A DNA stretch of 64,000 bases from Bacteroidetes bacterium UBA1941 (GCA_002336805.1 DDEZ01000013.1:195962-259961), one strand, 5' to 3'; shown: positions 52,320-61,410, numbered from the stretch's first letter. The notes: generated by a model not told the origin, from the letters alone. Numbers and translations are program-made.

Positions 52320-53645
52320 ATGGAACAACAGCAATCTCTCAGTAAAACACTGACACCACTCCTGCTCTGGGGGCTCGGCGTAGGCTATGTGATCTCCGGT
52401 ATGTATGTAGGCTGGAACCTCGGCCTGGAGAAAGGAGGCACGCTGGGTATGGCCGTGGCTACGGTCTTTGCCATCGTGATGTATAGCGCTTTCAGTTTTT
52501 CCTATTCTGAGCTTGCCTGTGCCATTCCTAAGGCAGGAGGAGCATTCGACTACGCGCGTAGGGCATTGGGCAAGGATGTAGCTTTTGTGACGGGCCTGGC
52601 GCAGATCATAGAGTTTGTCTTTGCACCACCTGCTATTGCGATCGGTATCGGTACCTATCTTCATCTGGAGTTTCCCTCGCTGGATATCAAGACCGCGGCC
52701 ATCAGCGTATACGTGCTTTTCACCGCGCTGAATATTTACGGTGTGAAAGCTGCCGCCACCTTTGAGTTGATCATTACGGTGCTGGCCGTGGGTGAGCTGT
52801 TATTGTTTGCAGGTGTGACCTTGCCGCACTTTCATTCAGAAAACCTGACCCACAATCCGCTGCCTAATGGCTGGGCCGGGGCTTTTGCGGCACTACCATT
52901 TGCCATCTGGTTCTTCCTCGGCATAGAGGGCGTAGCCAATGTAGCAGAGGAGACGAAGAACCCGCAGAAGGACATCCTAAAAGGCTTCGGCTGGGCCCTG
53001 ATCACACTGGTAGTGCTGTGCATACTCACCTTTATAGCCGCAGTAGGTGTAGCAGGCTGGGAGAGCGTGGTCTATCCCGACCTGGCTAATACGGGTGTGA
53101 CGTCAGACTCACCCCTGCCACTCGCCATGGGCCGGGTCATAGCCCATGACAATATCCTCTACACGACACTGATCCGCATCGGACTCTGCGGGCTGGTAGC
53201 ATCCTTTCATGGATTGATACTCGCCTCCGGTCGTGCTACGTTTGAGTTTGGCCGTGTGGGTTTTGCGCCGCGGTTTCTGGGGCAGATCAGCAGCCGATTT
53301 CAGACTCCGGCCGTAGCACTTATATTCAACTCTTGCATCGGCATCGCAGCTCTGCTCGCGGGTAGGACCAATGAGATCATTACCTTCTCTGTGCTGGGGG
53401 CTCTCATACTATACTCCGTCTCTATGGTATCGGTCATCCGCCTGCGCCGCTCAGAGCCGGGGCTGGAGCGTCCTTTTGCAGTGCCGTTCTTTCCTGCTAC
53501 ACCGCTCATCGCGCTCGTGATAGCCGCTGTGTCGTTTGTGGCAGTCGTTTGGTATAATTTGCTGCTGTCTGCCATATTTCTAGGGATTATTTTGGTGGCT
53601 TATTTTATATTTAGGCTTTTCAAGCCGCAGGTGCTGGAGCACTAG
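52320..53645 (+). CDS. eat: Ethanolamine permease (APC family)
   Basis: A 441-residue transporter with 12 predicted membrane helices. The start LLLWGLGVGYVISGMYVGWNLG and SELACAIPKAGGAFDYARRALG match the ethanolamine permease branch of the amino acid/polyamine/organocation family, as does WFFLGIEGVANVAEETKNP. It probably imports ethanolamine by proton symport. The next gene, 36 bases on, encodes a glutamine-synthetase-like enzyme; a link to ethanolamine glutamylation is inferred. Ethanolamine ammonia-lyase genes (eutBC) are not in the window. Confidence 0.87.
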   Translation: MEQQQSLSKTLTPLLLWGLGVGYVISGMYVGWNLGLEKGGTLGMAVATVFAIVMYSAFSFSYSELACAIPKAGGAFDYARRALGKDVAFVTGLAQIIEFVFAPPAIAIGIGTYLHLEFPSLDIKTAAISVYVLFTALNIYGVKAAATFELIITVLAVGELLLFAGVTLPHFHSENLTHNPLPNGWAGAFAALPFAIWFFLGIEGVANVAEETKNPQKDILKGFGWALITLVVLCILTFIAAVGVAGWESVVYPDLANTGVTSDSPLPLAMGRVIAHDNILYTTLIRIGLCGLVASFHGLILASGRATFEFGRVGFAPRFLGQISSRFQTPAVALIFNSCIGIAALLAGRTNEIITFSVLGALILYSVSMVSVIRLRRSEPGLERPFAVPFFPATPLIALVIAAVSFVAVVWYNLLLSAIFLGIILVAYFIFRLFKPQVLEH

Positions 53646-53681
53646 ACTCCGCAGCGGTCACAGTCTAAACCAACCAGTATA

Positions 53682-55040
53682 ATGACCACGAAAGAGATCC
53701 TAAGCTATGTCAAGAACCACCCATCCGGCAAAGTCAAACTCGCGATAGCAGATATAGATGGTATCCTACGCGGCAAGTACGTATCGACAGAGAAATTTCT
53801 AGGTATAGCTGATAGTAACTTTGGTTTCTGTGATGTGGTCTTTGGCTGGGATGCGGGTGATGTAGCGTATGACAATACGAACTATACCGGCTGGCACAGT
53901 GGCTATCCTGATGCCAAGGCAACCATAGACCTCAGCACCTTCCGCAAGATACCGTGGGAAAATGATGTGCCTTTCTTCCTCGGTGAGTTTATAGATCATA
54001 AGAATGATGCGCTCTATGTCTGCCCGCGCCAGGTGCTCAAGAAGGTGATAGGCCAAGCCGAGAAGGAAGGCTTCAAGCCATATTTCTCTCAGGAGTTTGA
54101 ATGGTTCAATTTTGAAGAGACACCGCAGTCTGCTACAGCCAAAGGCTTCCGCGATCTGCAGCCGCTGACTCCGGGTATGTTTGGCTACTCTATATTGAGG
54201 TCCACACTGCGTACAGATTACTTCACAGCACTCTTTGATCAGCTCAAAAAATTTGATGTGCCGATAGAAGGGCTGCATACAGAGACTGGCCCCGGTGTGT
54301 ATGAGGTGGCGCTGCTCTATGGTGATATACTCACTGCGGCAGACCGCGCTGTACTTTTCAAAACGGCAGTGAAGGAGATAGCCTATAAGCATGGCATCCT
54401 CGCTACCTTTATGGCTAAGATCAATGAGAACCTGCCGGGCTGTAGCGGTCACGTGCATCAGTCTCTATGGGATAGCAAGTCATCTAAGAATCTTTTTCAT
54501 AGTGATAAAGACAAGTCTGGCATGAGTGAGCTGATGAAAAGCTACATCGCCGGCCAGCTCTATTGTCTGCCACATATCCTGCCGATGGTAGCGCCTACGA
54601 TCAACTCCTACAAGCGCCTCGTAGAGGGCGCATGGGCACCGACCACTGTGACATGGGCTGTAGACAACCGCACCGTAGCACTTCGTGCACTGCCTGCGGG
54701 TAGCAAATCTACCCGCCTCGAAACGCGCGTAGTAGGTAGCGATACCAATCCATACCTGGCTATGGCGGCATGCCTGGCAGCAGGCCTCTACGGCATCCGC
54801 AAGAAACTCAAACTGGAGCAGCCTGCCACAGTAGGCAATGGCTACCGCGATGAGTCTAATGGCCGATTCCCTAAGAACCTGCATGATGCGACTGTAGCCA
54901 TGCGGGACTCACCGGTAGCTAAAGAACTCTTTGGTGAGAAGTTTGTCGAGCACTTCACCCAGACGCGTGAGTGGGAGTGGAGGCAGTTTAGCCGCGTAGT
55001 GACTGACTGGGAGACCAAGAGGTATTTTGAGATCATCTAG
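53682..55040 (+). CDS. Glutamine synthetase-like ligase (possible gamma-glutamylethanolamide or polyamine ligase)
   Basis: A 452-residue GS-fold protein. The N-terminal beta-Grasp region contains AIADIDGILRGKYVS; the catalytic barrel shows QEFEWFNFE, TGPGVYEVALLYGD, the ATP-binding GCSGHVHQSLW, NRTVALRALPAGSKSTRLETRV and NPYLAMAACLA. It lacks the adenylation-site Tyr region of GlnA, and its C-terminus (DSPVAKELFGEKFVEHF) follows the PuuA/GlnA3/GlnA4 group, which glutamylate amines other than ammonia. Because it follows an ethanolamine permease, gamma-glutamylation of ethanolamine is my preferred but unproven reading; another amine is possible. Confidence 0.85.
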   Translation: MTTKEILSYVKNHPSGKVKLAIADIDGILRGKYVSTEKFLGIADSNFGFCDVVFGWDAGDVAYDNTNYTGWHSGYPDAKATIDLSTFRKIPWENDVPFFLGEFIDHKNDALYVCPRQVLKKVIGQAEKEGFKPYFSQEFEWFNFEETPQSATAKGFRDLQPLTPGMFGYSILRSTLRTDYFTALFDQLKKFDVPIEGLHTETGPGVYEVALLYGDILTAADRAVLFKTAVKEIAYKHGILATFMAKINENLPGCSGHVHQSLWDSKSSKNLFHSDKDKSGMSELMKSYIAGQLYCLPHILPMVAPTINSYKRLVEGAWAPTTVTWAVDNRTVALRALPAGSKSTRLETRVVGSDTNPYLAMAACLAAGLYGIRKKLKLEQPATVGNGYRDESNGRFPKNLHDATVAMRDSPVAKELFGEKFVEHFTQTREWEWRQFSRVVTDWETKRYFEII

Positions 55041-55083
55041 TTTGAGACGTTAGATATTAGACCATAGACAATGCTGGCTGGCG

Positions 55084-55527
55084 ATGTATAAGAAAGTTTT
55101 GCGCTTTTATCTGTGGGCATCACTCGGTCTCTGTACGGAGATATTCTTTACGGCCTTTACCGACCTGTTCAATGCTATCTCTGAGCATCGCGCTCCGGAC
55201 TGGAGCCTCACGGGCCATACCTATGTGTGGATGATCTTTATCTATGGTGCCGGCTCTATCATCTTTCCTTTTGGGCATCACCACCTGAAGGGCTTTCATC
55301 TCTTGCTGCGCATCTTTCTGGTAGCCATAGGGATCTTTACCATAGAGTTTACCAGTGGCTTTATTTTGGATAAAATACTCGGGCGCTGTCCGTGGGAGTA
55401 CTCTGGGCCATTCAGCATACTCGGCTATATACGCCTCGACTACCTGCCTGCGTGGATGATCTTTGCCTATATGATAGAGCGCGCAGATGAGGTGTTTGAT
55501 AAGATGGCCGGCACGTTTGAAGACTAG
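55084..55527 (+). CDS. TMEM229 / CmpB-like membrane protein
   Basis: A 147-residue membrane protein with about four helices. The block IFTIEFTSGFILDKILGRCPWEYS followed by LGYIRLDYLPAWMIFAYMIER matches the ABC_trans_CmpB/TMEM229 family, found in some bacteria and animals. The conserved Glu, CPWEY and Trp residues are seen. Function in any organism is poorly known. It lies 43 bases after the glutamine-synthetase-like gene, and a double-hairpin repeat follows it. The start at 55084 is the first ATG after the previous gene. Confidence 0.75.
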   Translation: MYKKVLRFYLWASLGLCTEIFFTAFTDLFNAISEHRAPDWSLTGHTYVWMIFIYGAGSIIFPFGHHHLKGFHLLLRIFLVAIGIFTIEFTSGFILDKILGRCPWEYSGPFSILGYIRLDYLPAWMIFAYMIERADEVFDKMAGTFED

Positions 55528-55555
55528 CACTTCACCCATCAGCCTTCGGTAGCTC

Positions 55556-55599
55556 CCTCTCCCAAGGAGAGGCAAGCACCTACAGTTTTAGAGTAGGTG
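55556..55599. repeat. Double-hairpin intergenic palindromes (REP-like)
   Basis: CCTCTCC (55556-55562) pairs with GGAGAGG (55566-55572) around loop CAA. CACCTAC (55577-55583) pairs with GTAGGTG (55593-55599). They are the main content of the 107 bases between two convergent genes and resemble palindromic intergenic repeats of Bacteroidota. Confidence 0.5.
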
Positions 55600-55634
55600 G
55601 GTTAAACTGTTTCTCTAAGAACCCCTCCTATTGT

Positions 55635-57074
55635 TTATACGCCCAGCTCTTCAAATTTCTCTCTCAGCCAGCCGGCATCTGCTATCTGGGTCGTTTTCTC
55701 AAAGTCCTTTTTGAGTTCTTCCAGGGCTTTTTTATCTCTTGTATCTACGCGTGACAGGTCATTGATGAAGTTAAGCAGATTGATATAGTTGCGCCGGTGG
55801 GCGTCAGATATGGTCCGCTTCCTGCGCAGCAGCGCACGGAAACTGGATATGAGCGAATGTAGCGCTGCATACTCATCCATCTCATAGTAGGTTTTGATGA
55901 GGAGCGTCTTTGAGTCCAGTAGGTAGAATACATCGTCATACTCTACCTTCTGCAGTAGCTTGAGCACATCATCATAGCGGCGTATGTAGAAATAGAACTT
56001 AGCCAGATTGAAAGTATAAGCATTGCTGCGATTTTCTTTTGGCAGCTTATCACGATAGTCTTTGATGAACTTCTCTGTCCATGACTGTTCCTTCAGTCGC
56101 AGGCCGAGGGTCACGAGGTTCTTATAGTCCCATGGTGAGAGCTCATTCTTGTCAAACAAAATATCCTTTTGCAAAGCGATATTATATAGGTCAAACACTT
56201 CACGCAGGTAGTCCAACTGGCCTCGGTTGATCTGCTTTACGCAGAAGTTGATACTGAAGATATAGGCGTCTCGCTCAGTGGCAGCCGGTATGTCGCCGGT
56301 GTTATTCAGCAGTTCTTTGAGGTGCTGATAGTGCGGCGTGCCGTCCTTCTCGCGCAGCATGTAGTAGATGTGCCGGTAGGCAGCGATAGGCGCTATGGCT
56401 GCAAAGGTTTCCTTCTGGCTCAGCGCCAGCACCGCATCTATCATGTCTACCTCCTGCTCCATGTGCAGCACATTGCGATAGTGCTCTATGGCGCAGGCGT
56501 AGCGCAGTGTCGTGATACAGTAGAAAGCATTGAGATGAAAGAGTACATTGCTGATGTTCTTCTCTTGTGTACGTTCTTTCTTCAGCTCGATATATTGATT
56601 TAGCTCAGCCTCCAGCAGAAACTCATTATAGTAGTAGCCTGCATCTTTATTCTTAGAGCGGCCCTGCACTGTTTTAGCCAGAGAGTAGTTGACCTCAAAG
56701 TGGCGTGTGAGCCCTCGTGTATTGATAGCATGTAGTGTGTCTGACAGCTGGTGGGCATGGTCCTCCCGATACTTTTCATAGGCCAGGAAGTCCTCTGCCA
56801 GTTTGAGCAGATCAGAGATGGCGCGACGCATTTTGACATCGTTGTAGCGCCCTTTATCCAGAGACGAATATAGCACTGCTTTATTGGGATATAGCCCGTC
56901 GGAATCTACGGCCTTGATGAGGACATTCAATAGCTTTAACGGCTTATCATCTGTATTGAAATAAGGAGATATGACGAACTGATGAAGCCTTTTGCGCTCG
57001 GGTGGCGTCAGGCTTTGCAATAGCGCGACAAGCTTGCTATCTTGTATCAGGGATTGTTTTTCGACTGGAGGCAT
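55635..57074 (-). CDS. All-helical protein of unknown function
   Basis: A 479-residue protein that I do not recognise. It has no signal peptide or membrane segment. The N-terminal 100 residues include LLQSLTPPERKRLHQFVISPYFN and a following basic helical part. The rest is long helices with a repeat-like spacing, suggesting TPR- or HEAT-like hairpins; the C-terminus is Lys/Glu-rich. It stands alone on the minus strand, with 107 bases to the convergent neighbour and an AT-rich 152-base region upstream shared with the divergent SprB-repeat gene. Binding a protein or nucleic-acid partner in the cytoplasm is a guess. Confidence 0.78.
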   Translation of the reverse strand: MPPVEKQSLIQDSKLVALLQSLTPPERKRLHQFVISPYFNTDDKPLKLLNVLIKAVDSDGLYPNKAVLYSSLDKGRYNDVKMRRAISDLLKLAEDFLAYEKYREDHAHQLSDTLHAINTRGLTRHFEVNYSLAKTVQGRSKNKDAGYYYNEFLLEAELNQYIELKKERTQEKNISNVLFHLNAFYCITTLRYACAIEHYRNVLHMEQEVDMIDAVLALSQKETFAAIAPIAAYRHIYYMLREKDGTPHYQHLKELLNNTGDIPAATERDAYIFSINFCVKQINRGQLDYLREVFDLYNIALQKDILFDKNELSPWDYKNLVTLGLRLKEQSWTEKFIKDYRDKLPKENRSNAYTFNLAKFYFYIRRYDDVLKLLQKVEYDDVFYLLDSKTLLIKTYYEMDEYAALHSLISSFRALLRRKRTISDAHRRNYINLLNFINDLSRVDTRDKKALEELKKDFEKTTQIADAGWLREKFEELGV

Positions 57075-57226
57075 TATTTTGGTGTGTCGTACAAAATATT
57101 TGGTAAATAATTGAAAATTAATTTATTGCATTTATTTGATAGTTAATATTAGGGTACAATATACAAATAATAGACTTGTTTTCAGTATGGATGGTTTGTT
57201 CTTTTGTACCATCAAATAGTATCTAC
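57075..57226. other. AT-rich divergent intergenic region
   Basis: About 150 bases, strongly AT-rich, between the unknown helical protein gene and the SprB-repeat gene. It must hold both promoters. I see TATTTTG on the minus strand and TAGACTTG (57171-57178) on the plus strand as possible -7 elements, but no complete consensus match. Confidence 0.35.
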
Positions 57227-59968
57227 ATGCAAACACAACCTACTACCAAAACAAAACATAGCGGCTGGGTCGCTTCCTCCTTATTGTGCCTGTCATTATT
57301 GCTTTGTACTAATGCTGTGCTGGCTGGATCGAGTTATTATACCGCCTGTCAGTTTGGCTCGGTGGCCATCAGCTCGTCTGGCGGTACAGGCAGCTGGACC
57401 CATTTTCCGGGCAACCCTGGCAACAGTTTTATTTTAAATGCCGGTAGTGATACCACTACTGTGACGTCTTTTACGAATGCAGGAGTATATGCCTATATCT
57501 GGACTGGAAGCAATATAGATACGGCGTATGTGACAGTCAATGCTGTGCCGGTAGCTAATGCAGGCTCCGACCAAACTATCTGTATAGGGACCACCGTGGC
57601 TATAGGTAGTAATCCCACTGCCACCGGTGGCTCCGGCAGCTATCAGTATATGTGGTCTCCGGCTACCGGACTCTCCAGCGCTACAGTGTCAAATCCGGTC
57701 ATCTCGCCGCTGGCCGCTACCACCTATACCGTCACTGTAGTAGATGCTGTATCCGGATGCAGCGCTACTGATAATGTGACTATCTCTATCAGTGCTGTAC
57801 CACAGATCACTATGACGACCAGCCCTGTATCCTGCTATGGCGGAACTGACGGTAGTCTCTGCGCAAACGTGACAGGCGGCACAGCACCATATACGTACAT
57901 ATGGAATAGTATACCCGCTACGACTGCTTCCTGCGCAAATGGTTTGGCATATGGGACCTACACCATTACGGTCACATCCAGCAACGGCTGTACCGCTGCA
58001 GATGCCGGTATAGTATCTCAGCCTGCCAGTGCCTTATCAATCTCAGACACTGTAGTAAATATATCCTGCTATGGTGGCGGAGACGGACAGATATATGTCA
58101 CAGCGACGGGTGGTACGCCGCCGTATATGTACAATTGGTCAAACGGCTCGATACAGCCCACGGTACTGCCTCTGCCGGCTGGCCCGTATACGCTCACTGT
58201 GACTGATGCCGGTGGCTGTACTGCCACACTGACACGCACTATCACCGAGCCGACACTGGTATCCCTCGCTGTAGTGAGCGTGACTGATGCCAGCTGCTAT
58301 GGTAGCAATGATGGCTCGGCCTGCGTAGCAGCTAATGGCGGGGCAGGTGGGTATGCATACACCTGGGCGCCAGCCATGATCACTACGCCATGCATGAACG
58401 GCGCTCCGGCTGGTACCTATGCGGTATCTGTGACAGATATGAATGGATGCAGCGCCAGTACAGCGGTGTCTATAACGCAGCCGGCGACGCTCACTTTGGT
58501 ATTGCAATCGCTTGACGTGTCTTGCTTTGGCGGCAATGATGGGAGTGCATTAGCCTTCGTAACCGGAGGAACTACACCGTATAGCTACCAGTGGTCTGGA
58601 GCGGCATCTAGTACCAATACAGCCTCCAGTCTAGCTGCCGGCTATTATTACGTTTTTGTAACCGATAATGCTGGCTGTCAAATGACGGATAGTATTTTGG
58701 TCACTGAACCTAGTCCCCTCAGTTCTAATCCTGCAGTGACCAATACATCTTGCGGAGCAAGTGATGGGATAGTTTGTATCAATGCATCAGGTGGTACTCA
58801 ACCCTATTATACCGACCTGAATGGTACCCGCTATGTTACAAACTGTATCAGCAATCTAACACCTGGAAGTTATCTAATGACACTAACAGATGCAAATGGC
58901 TGCACGGAGAATATCGCTGCGACGGTGATAGACGGCGCTGGCTGTGTCTGGCCTGGCGATGCAGATGCCAATCTGCTGGTGGATAATAATGATCTGCTGC
59001 CGATCGGCCTGGGCTATGATAGTACAGGACCTGCGCGGACTGTCACATCTATAGTCTGGCAGGGAAGTACCGCCAGTGACTGGTCGCAGTCATTCAGCAG
59101 CTATACACCTGTCTTGAACTATAAGTATGCTGACTGCAACGGCGATGGTGTGATCGATGCTACAGATACGACTGCTATCACGCAAAACTTTGGCCTGACA
59201 CACAGCAAGACCATCAACCGCAAACCGTGGAGGTCAGGTGATCCTGTCATCTATCCACTCCTGAGCAAGGACACTGTGACCAATGGCGATACCCTCACTG
59301 TAGACATCCATCTGGGAGACGTGTCGCTCACAGCTACTAATGTCTATGGCCTGGCCTATACGATCAACTATGACCCGGCGGTGCTGGATACTACCAAGAC
59401 GACTTTCGAGTACGGCAGCTCATGGCTGGGCAGCGCTGCAGATATGATATCTATCAGCAAGGACCTCCGTGCGCAGGGTATGGTAAAAACAGCTGTGACA
59501 CGCATAGACCATACTACCCGCTCCGGCTCCGGTGTCATAGCACAGATGCGGGCTATAGTGACTACTGACAATATAGATGGCAAAGACCTCTCTTACTATC
59601 CCGTGCAGATCATCATCTCTGACGTGAGAGCTATAGATCAGCAGGGGAGTGTGCTGCAGGTCAATGAAGGCGCTGACTCTACAGATGTGGCCTATACGCC
59701 GCTGGGTGTGCGCGATGTAGATGCCGGAGCCGATATATCTATGTATCCTAACCCTGCCAATAGCCTCCTGCACATCACATCGTCTCATACCGTAGCGCAG
59801 TCTGCAGAGGTGATCAATACACTCGGCGAGGTAGTGAGCAGCTATGCCTGGGGCGATACACATACGGATCATACCGCAGACCTGAGCAGCCTGCCGGCTG
59901 GTATCTATTATATCCGCCTGCACACGCGCGCTGGTGTGGCCGTGCGGAAGTTCTCGGTGGCACATTGA
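57227..59968 (+). CDS. Large T9SS surface protein with SprB repeats and dockerin- and cohesin-like parts
   Basis: A 913-residue secreted protein from the ATG at 57227; a further ATG at 57176 is in frame. The signal peptide (about 12-34, ending NAVLAG) is followed by an Ig-like or PKD-like region (to about 195). Five SprB-type repeats start at Cys residues 203, 281, 357, 433 and 509 (spacing 78, 76, 76, 76), each with SCYGG/SCFGG-like, GG(T)xPYxYxW motifs; the last is degenerate. Two dockerin-like calcium loops (near 577 and 635: DADANLLVD, DCNGDGVID) and a cohesin-like beta domain (about 680-815) follow, then the type A T9SS tail (YPNPANSLLHI, GIYYIRL). It is probably attached to the surface; role unknown. 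Confidence 0.84.
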   Translation: MQTQPTTKTKHSGWVASSLLCLSLLLCTNAVLAGSSYYTACQFGSVAISSSGGTGSWTHFPGNPGNSFILNAGSDTTTVTSFTNAGVYAYIWTGSNIDTAYVTVNAVPVANAGSDQTICIGTTVAIGSNPTATGGSGSYQYMWSPATGLSSATVSNPVISPLAATTYTVTVVDAVSGCSATDNVTISISAVPQITMTTSPVSCYGGTDGSLCANVTGGTAPYTYIWNSIPATTASCANGLAYGTYTITVTSSNGCTAADAGIVSQPASALSISDTVVNISCYGGGDGQIYVTATGGTPPYMYNWSNGSIQPTVLPLPAGPYTLTVTDAGGCTATLTRTITEPTLVSLAVVSVTDASCYGSNDGSACVAANGGAGGYAYTWAPAMITTPCMNGAPAGTYAVSVTDMNGCSASTAVSITQPATLTLVLQSLDVSCFGGNDGSALAFVTGGTTPYSYQWSGAASSTNTASSLAAGYYYVFVTDNAGCQMTDSILVTEPSPLSSNPAVTNTSCGASDGIVCINASGGTQPYYTDLNGTRYVTNCISNLTPGSYLMTLTDANGCTENIAATVIDGAGCVWPGDADANLLVDNNDLLPIGLGYDSTGPARTVTSIVWQGSTASDWSQSFSSYTPVLNYKYADCNGDGVIDATDTTAITQNFGLTHSKTINRKPWRSGDPVIYPLLSKDTVTNGDTLTVDIHLGDVSLTATNVYGLAYTINYDPAVLDTTKTTFEYGSSWLGSAADMISISKDLRAQGMVKTAVTRIDHTTRSGSGVIAQMRAIVTTDNIDGKDLSYYPVQIIISDVRAIDQQGSVLQVNEGADSTDVAYTPLGVRDVDAGADISMYPNPANSLLHITSSHTVAQSAEVINTLGEVVSSYAWGDTHTDHTADLSSLPAGIYYIRLHTRAGVAVRKFSVAH

Positions 59969-59994
59969 TATTTCTCATATTACAAATGTCTCAC

Positions 59995-60019
59995 AGCGGC
60001 CCTCGTGGCCGCTTTTTTT
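59995..60019 (+). terminator. Rho-independent terminator after the SprB-repeat gene
   Basis: A 7-bp stem (AGCGGCC, 59995-60001, with GGCCGCT, 60007-60013) and loop CTCGT is followed by a run of seven T ending at 60019. It is 26 bases after the stop. Confidence 0.9.
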
Positions 60020-60050
60020 ATTCATATCAATCGCGTATTTTCACGCCGCT

Positions 60051-60755
60051 ATGCAATATAAAAGGATACTCCTCAAGCTCAGCGGCGAATCTCTGATGGG
60101 CTCCCAGCAATACGGTATAGATACGACAGTGGTGATGCAGTATGCCAGAGAGATCAAGGCGCTGGTGGAGAAGGGCGTAGAAGTAGCCATCGTGATAGGT
60201 GGCGGCAATATATACCGTGGCATACAGGCCACAGCCACCGGCATAGACCGCGTACAGGGCGACTATATGGGCATGCTGGCCACCGTGATCAATAGCATGG
60301 CACTGCAGAGTGCGCTGGAGAAAGAAGGCGTACACACCCGCCTGCTCACCGCCCTGGAGATACGCCAGGTAGCTGAGCCATTTATCAAGCGCCGTGCGGT
60401 AAGGCATCTGGAGAAAGGCCGCGTGGTGATACTGGGTGCAGGTACCGGCAATCCATACTTCACCACTGATAGTGCGGCTGCACTGCGAGCTACAGAGATA
60501 GATGCAGATGTAGTGCTGAAAGGTACGCGCGTGGATGGTATCTATGACAGCGACCCGGAGAAAAACCCTAACGCCAAGAAGTATACGACCCTGAGCTATG
60601 TAGATGCGATAGCGCAAAAACTGAATGTGATGGATCAGACAGCCTTTACACTCTGCCAGGAGAATAAGATCCCGATCATCGTGTTTGATATGAATACGCC
60701 GGGCAACCTGATGAAGGTGGTAAACGGTGAAGGCATAGGCACACTCGTACAATAA
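60051..60755 (+). CDS. pyrH: Uridylate kinase (UMP kinase)
   Basis: A 234-residue kinase of the amino-acid-kinase fold, starting at the ATG at 60051; the upstream open frame includes the terminator and is non-coding. KRILLKLSGESLMG, the UMP-contact VAIVIGGGNIYRG, GAGTGNPYFTTDSAAALRA and LKGTRVDGIYDSDP are all present. It phosphorylates UMP to UDP and is typically inhibited by UTP. frr follows after 32 bases, a common pairing in bacteria. Confidence 0.98.
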   Translation: MQYKRILLKLSGESLMGSQQYGIDTTVVMQYAREIKALVEKGVEVAIVIGGGNIYRGIQATATGIDRVQGDYMGMLATVINSMALQSALEKEGVHTRLLTALEIRQVAEPFIKRRAVRHLEKGRVVILGAGTGNPYFTTDSAAALRATEIDADVVLKGTRVDGIYDSDPEKNPNAKKYTTLSYVDAIAQKLNVMDQTAFTLCQENKIPIIVFDMNTPGNLMKVVNGEGIGTLVQ

Positions 60756-60787
60756 TAAAAGCAAGACCGAAATAAAAAACAATAGCC

Positions 60788-61354
60788 ATGACAGATGCAG
60801 ATGTAAAGACACTCCTCGATGACGTAAAATCTCAGATGCACAAAGCGCTCGAGCATTACGAATATGAGCTGAGCAAGATACGCGCCGGCAAGGCCAGCCC
60901 TATGGTGCTGGAGGGAATCAATGCAGACGCATATGGCGCCATGACCCCGATCAACCAGCTGGCAAATGTGACGACGCCTGACGCGCGCACGATCAGCATA
61001 CAGCCGTGGGATAGCTCCGTACTGGCTCCGATAGAGAAGGCGATCCTGATGGCCAATATCGGCCTCACGCCTCAGAATGATGGCAAGATCATACGCCTCA
61101 ACATACCACCACTCACAGAGGAGCGCCGCAAGGAGCTGGTAAAGCAGGTGAAGAACGAGGCAGAGGACTGCCGAATATCGCTACGCAGCGCCCGCCGCGA
61201 GGCCAATGAGAAGATCAAGAAAATGCAGAAGGACGGCCTGGCGGAAGACAGTGCCAAGGACGCAGAGACACAAGTGCAGAATATCCTGAATGACTACTCT
61301 GCCCGCGTGGACAAGCATATAGAGGTAAAGGAGAAAGAGATCATGACCGTATAA
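60788..61354 (+). CDS. frr: Ribosome recycling factor
   Basis: A 188-residue protein of usual length for RRF (about 185). It has the three-helix and beta-sandwich layout, with ALEHYEYELSKIRAGKASPMVLEGI near the N-terminus, YGAMTPINQLANV and LTEERRKELVKQVKNEAED in the helical part. It acts with EF-G to split ribosomes after termination. It follows pyrH with 32 bases between and is ended by a strong terminator. Confidence 0.98.
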   Translation: MTDADVKTLLDDVKSQMHKALEHYEYELSKIRAGKASPMVLEGINADAYGAMTPINQLANVTTPDARTISIQPWDSSVLAPIEKAILMANIGLTPQNDGKIIRLNIPPLTEERRKELVKQVKNEAEDCRISLRSARREANEKIKKMQKDGLAEDSAKDAETQVQNILNDYSARVDKHIEVKEKEIMTV

Positions 61355-61379
61355 TCCGTCAAGACTTTTTATCATACTG

Positions 61380-61410
61380 ACTGGCCTGCTATGCGGGCCA
61401 GTTTTATTTT
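61380..61410 (+). terminator. Rho-independent terminator after frr
   Basis: A 10-bp stem (61380-61389 with 61393-61402, one G-U pair) with loop TAT is followed by TTTTATTTT. It lies 25 bases after the frr stop. Confidence 0.88.

Noticed and set aside
55528..55634. Treating the double hairpin as a bidirectional terminator
   Set aside because: Neither hairpin is followed by a T-run on either strand, so a terminator role is not supported.
59934..60050. Upstream extension of pyrH
   Set aside because: It includes the terminator hairpin and the end of the previous gene. The conserved protein starts at 60051.
60027..60812. Minus-strand open frame of 261 codons opposite pyrH
   Set aside because: It is a shadow of the strongly conserved pyrH gene, rich in His and Tyr, with no known domain.
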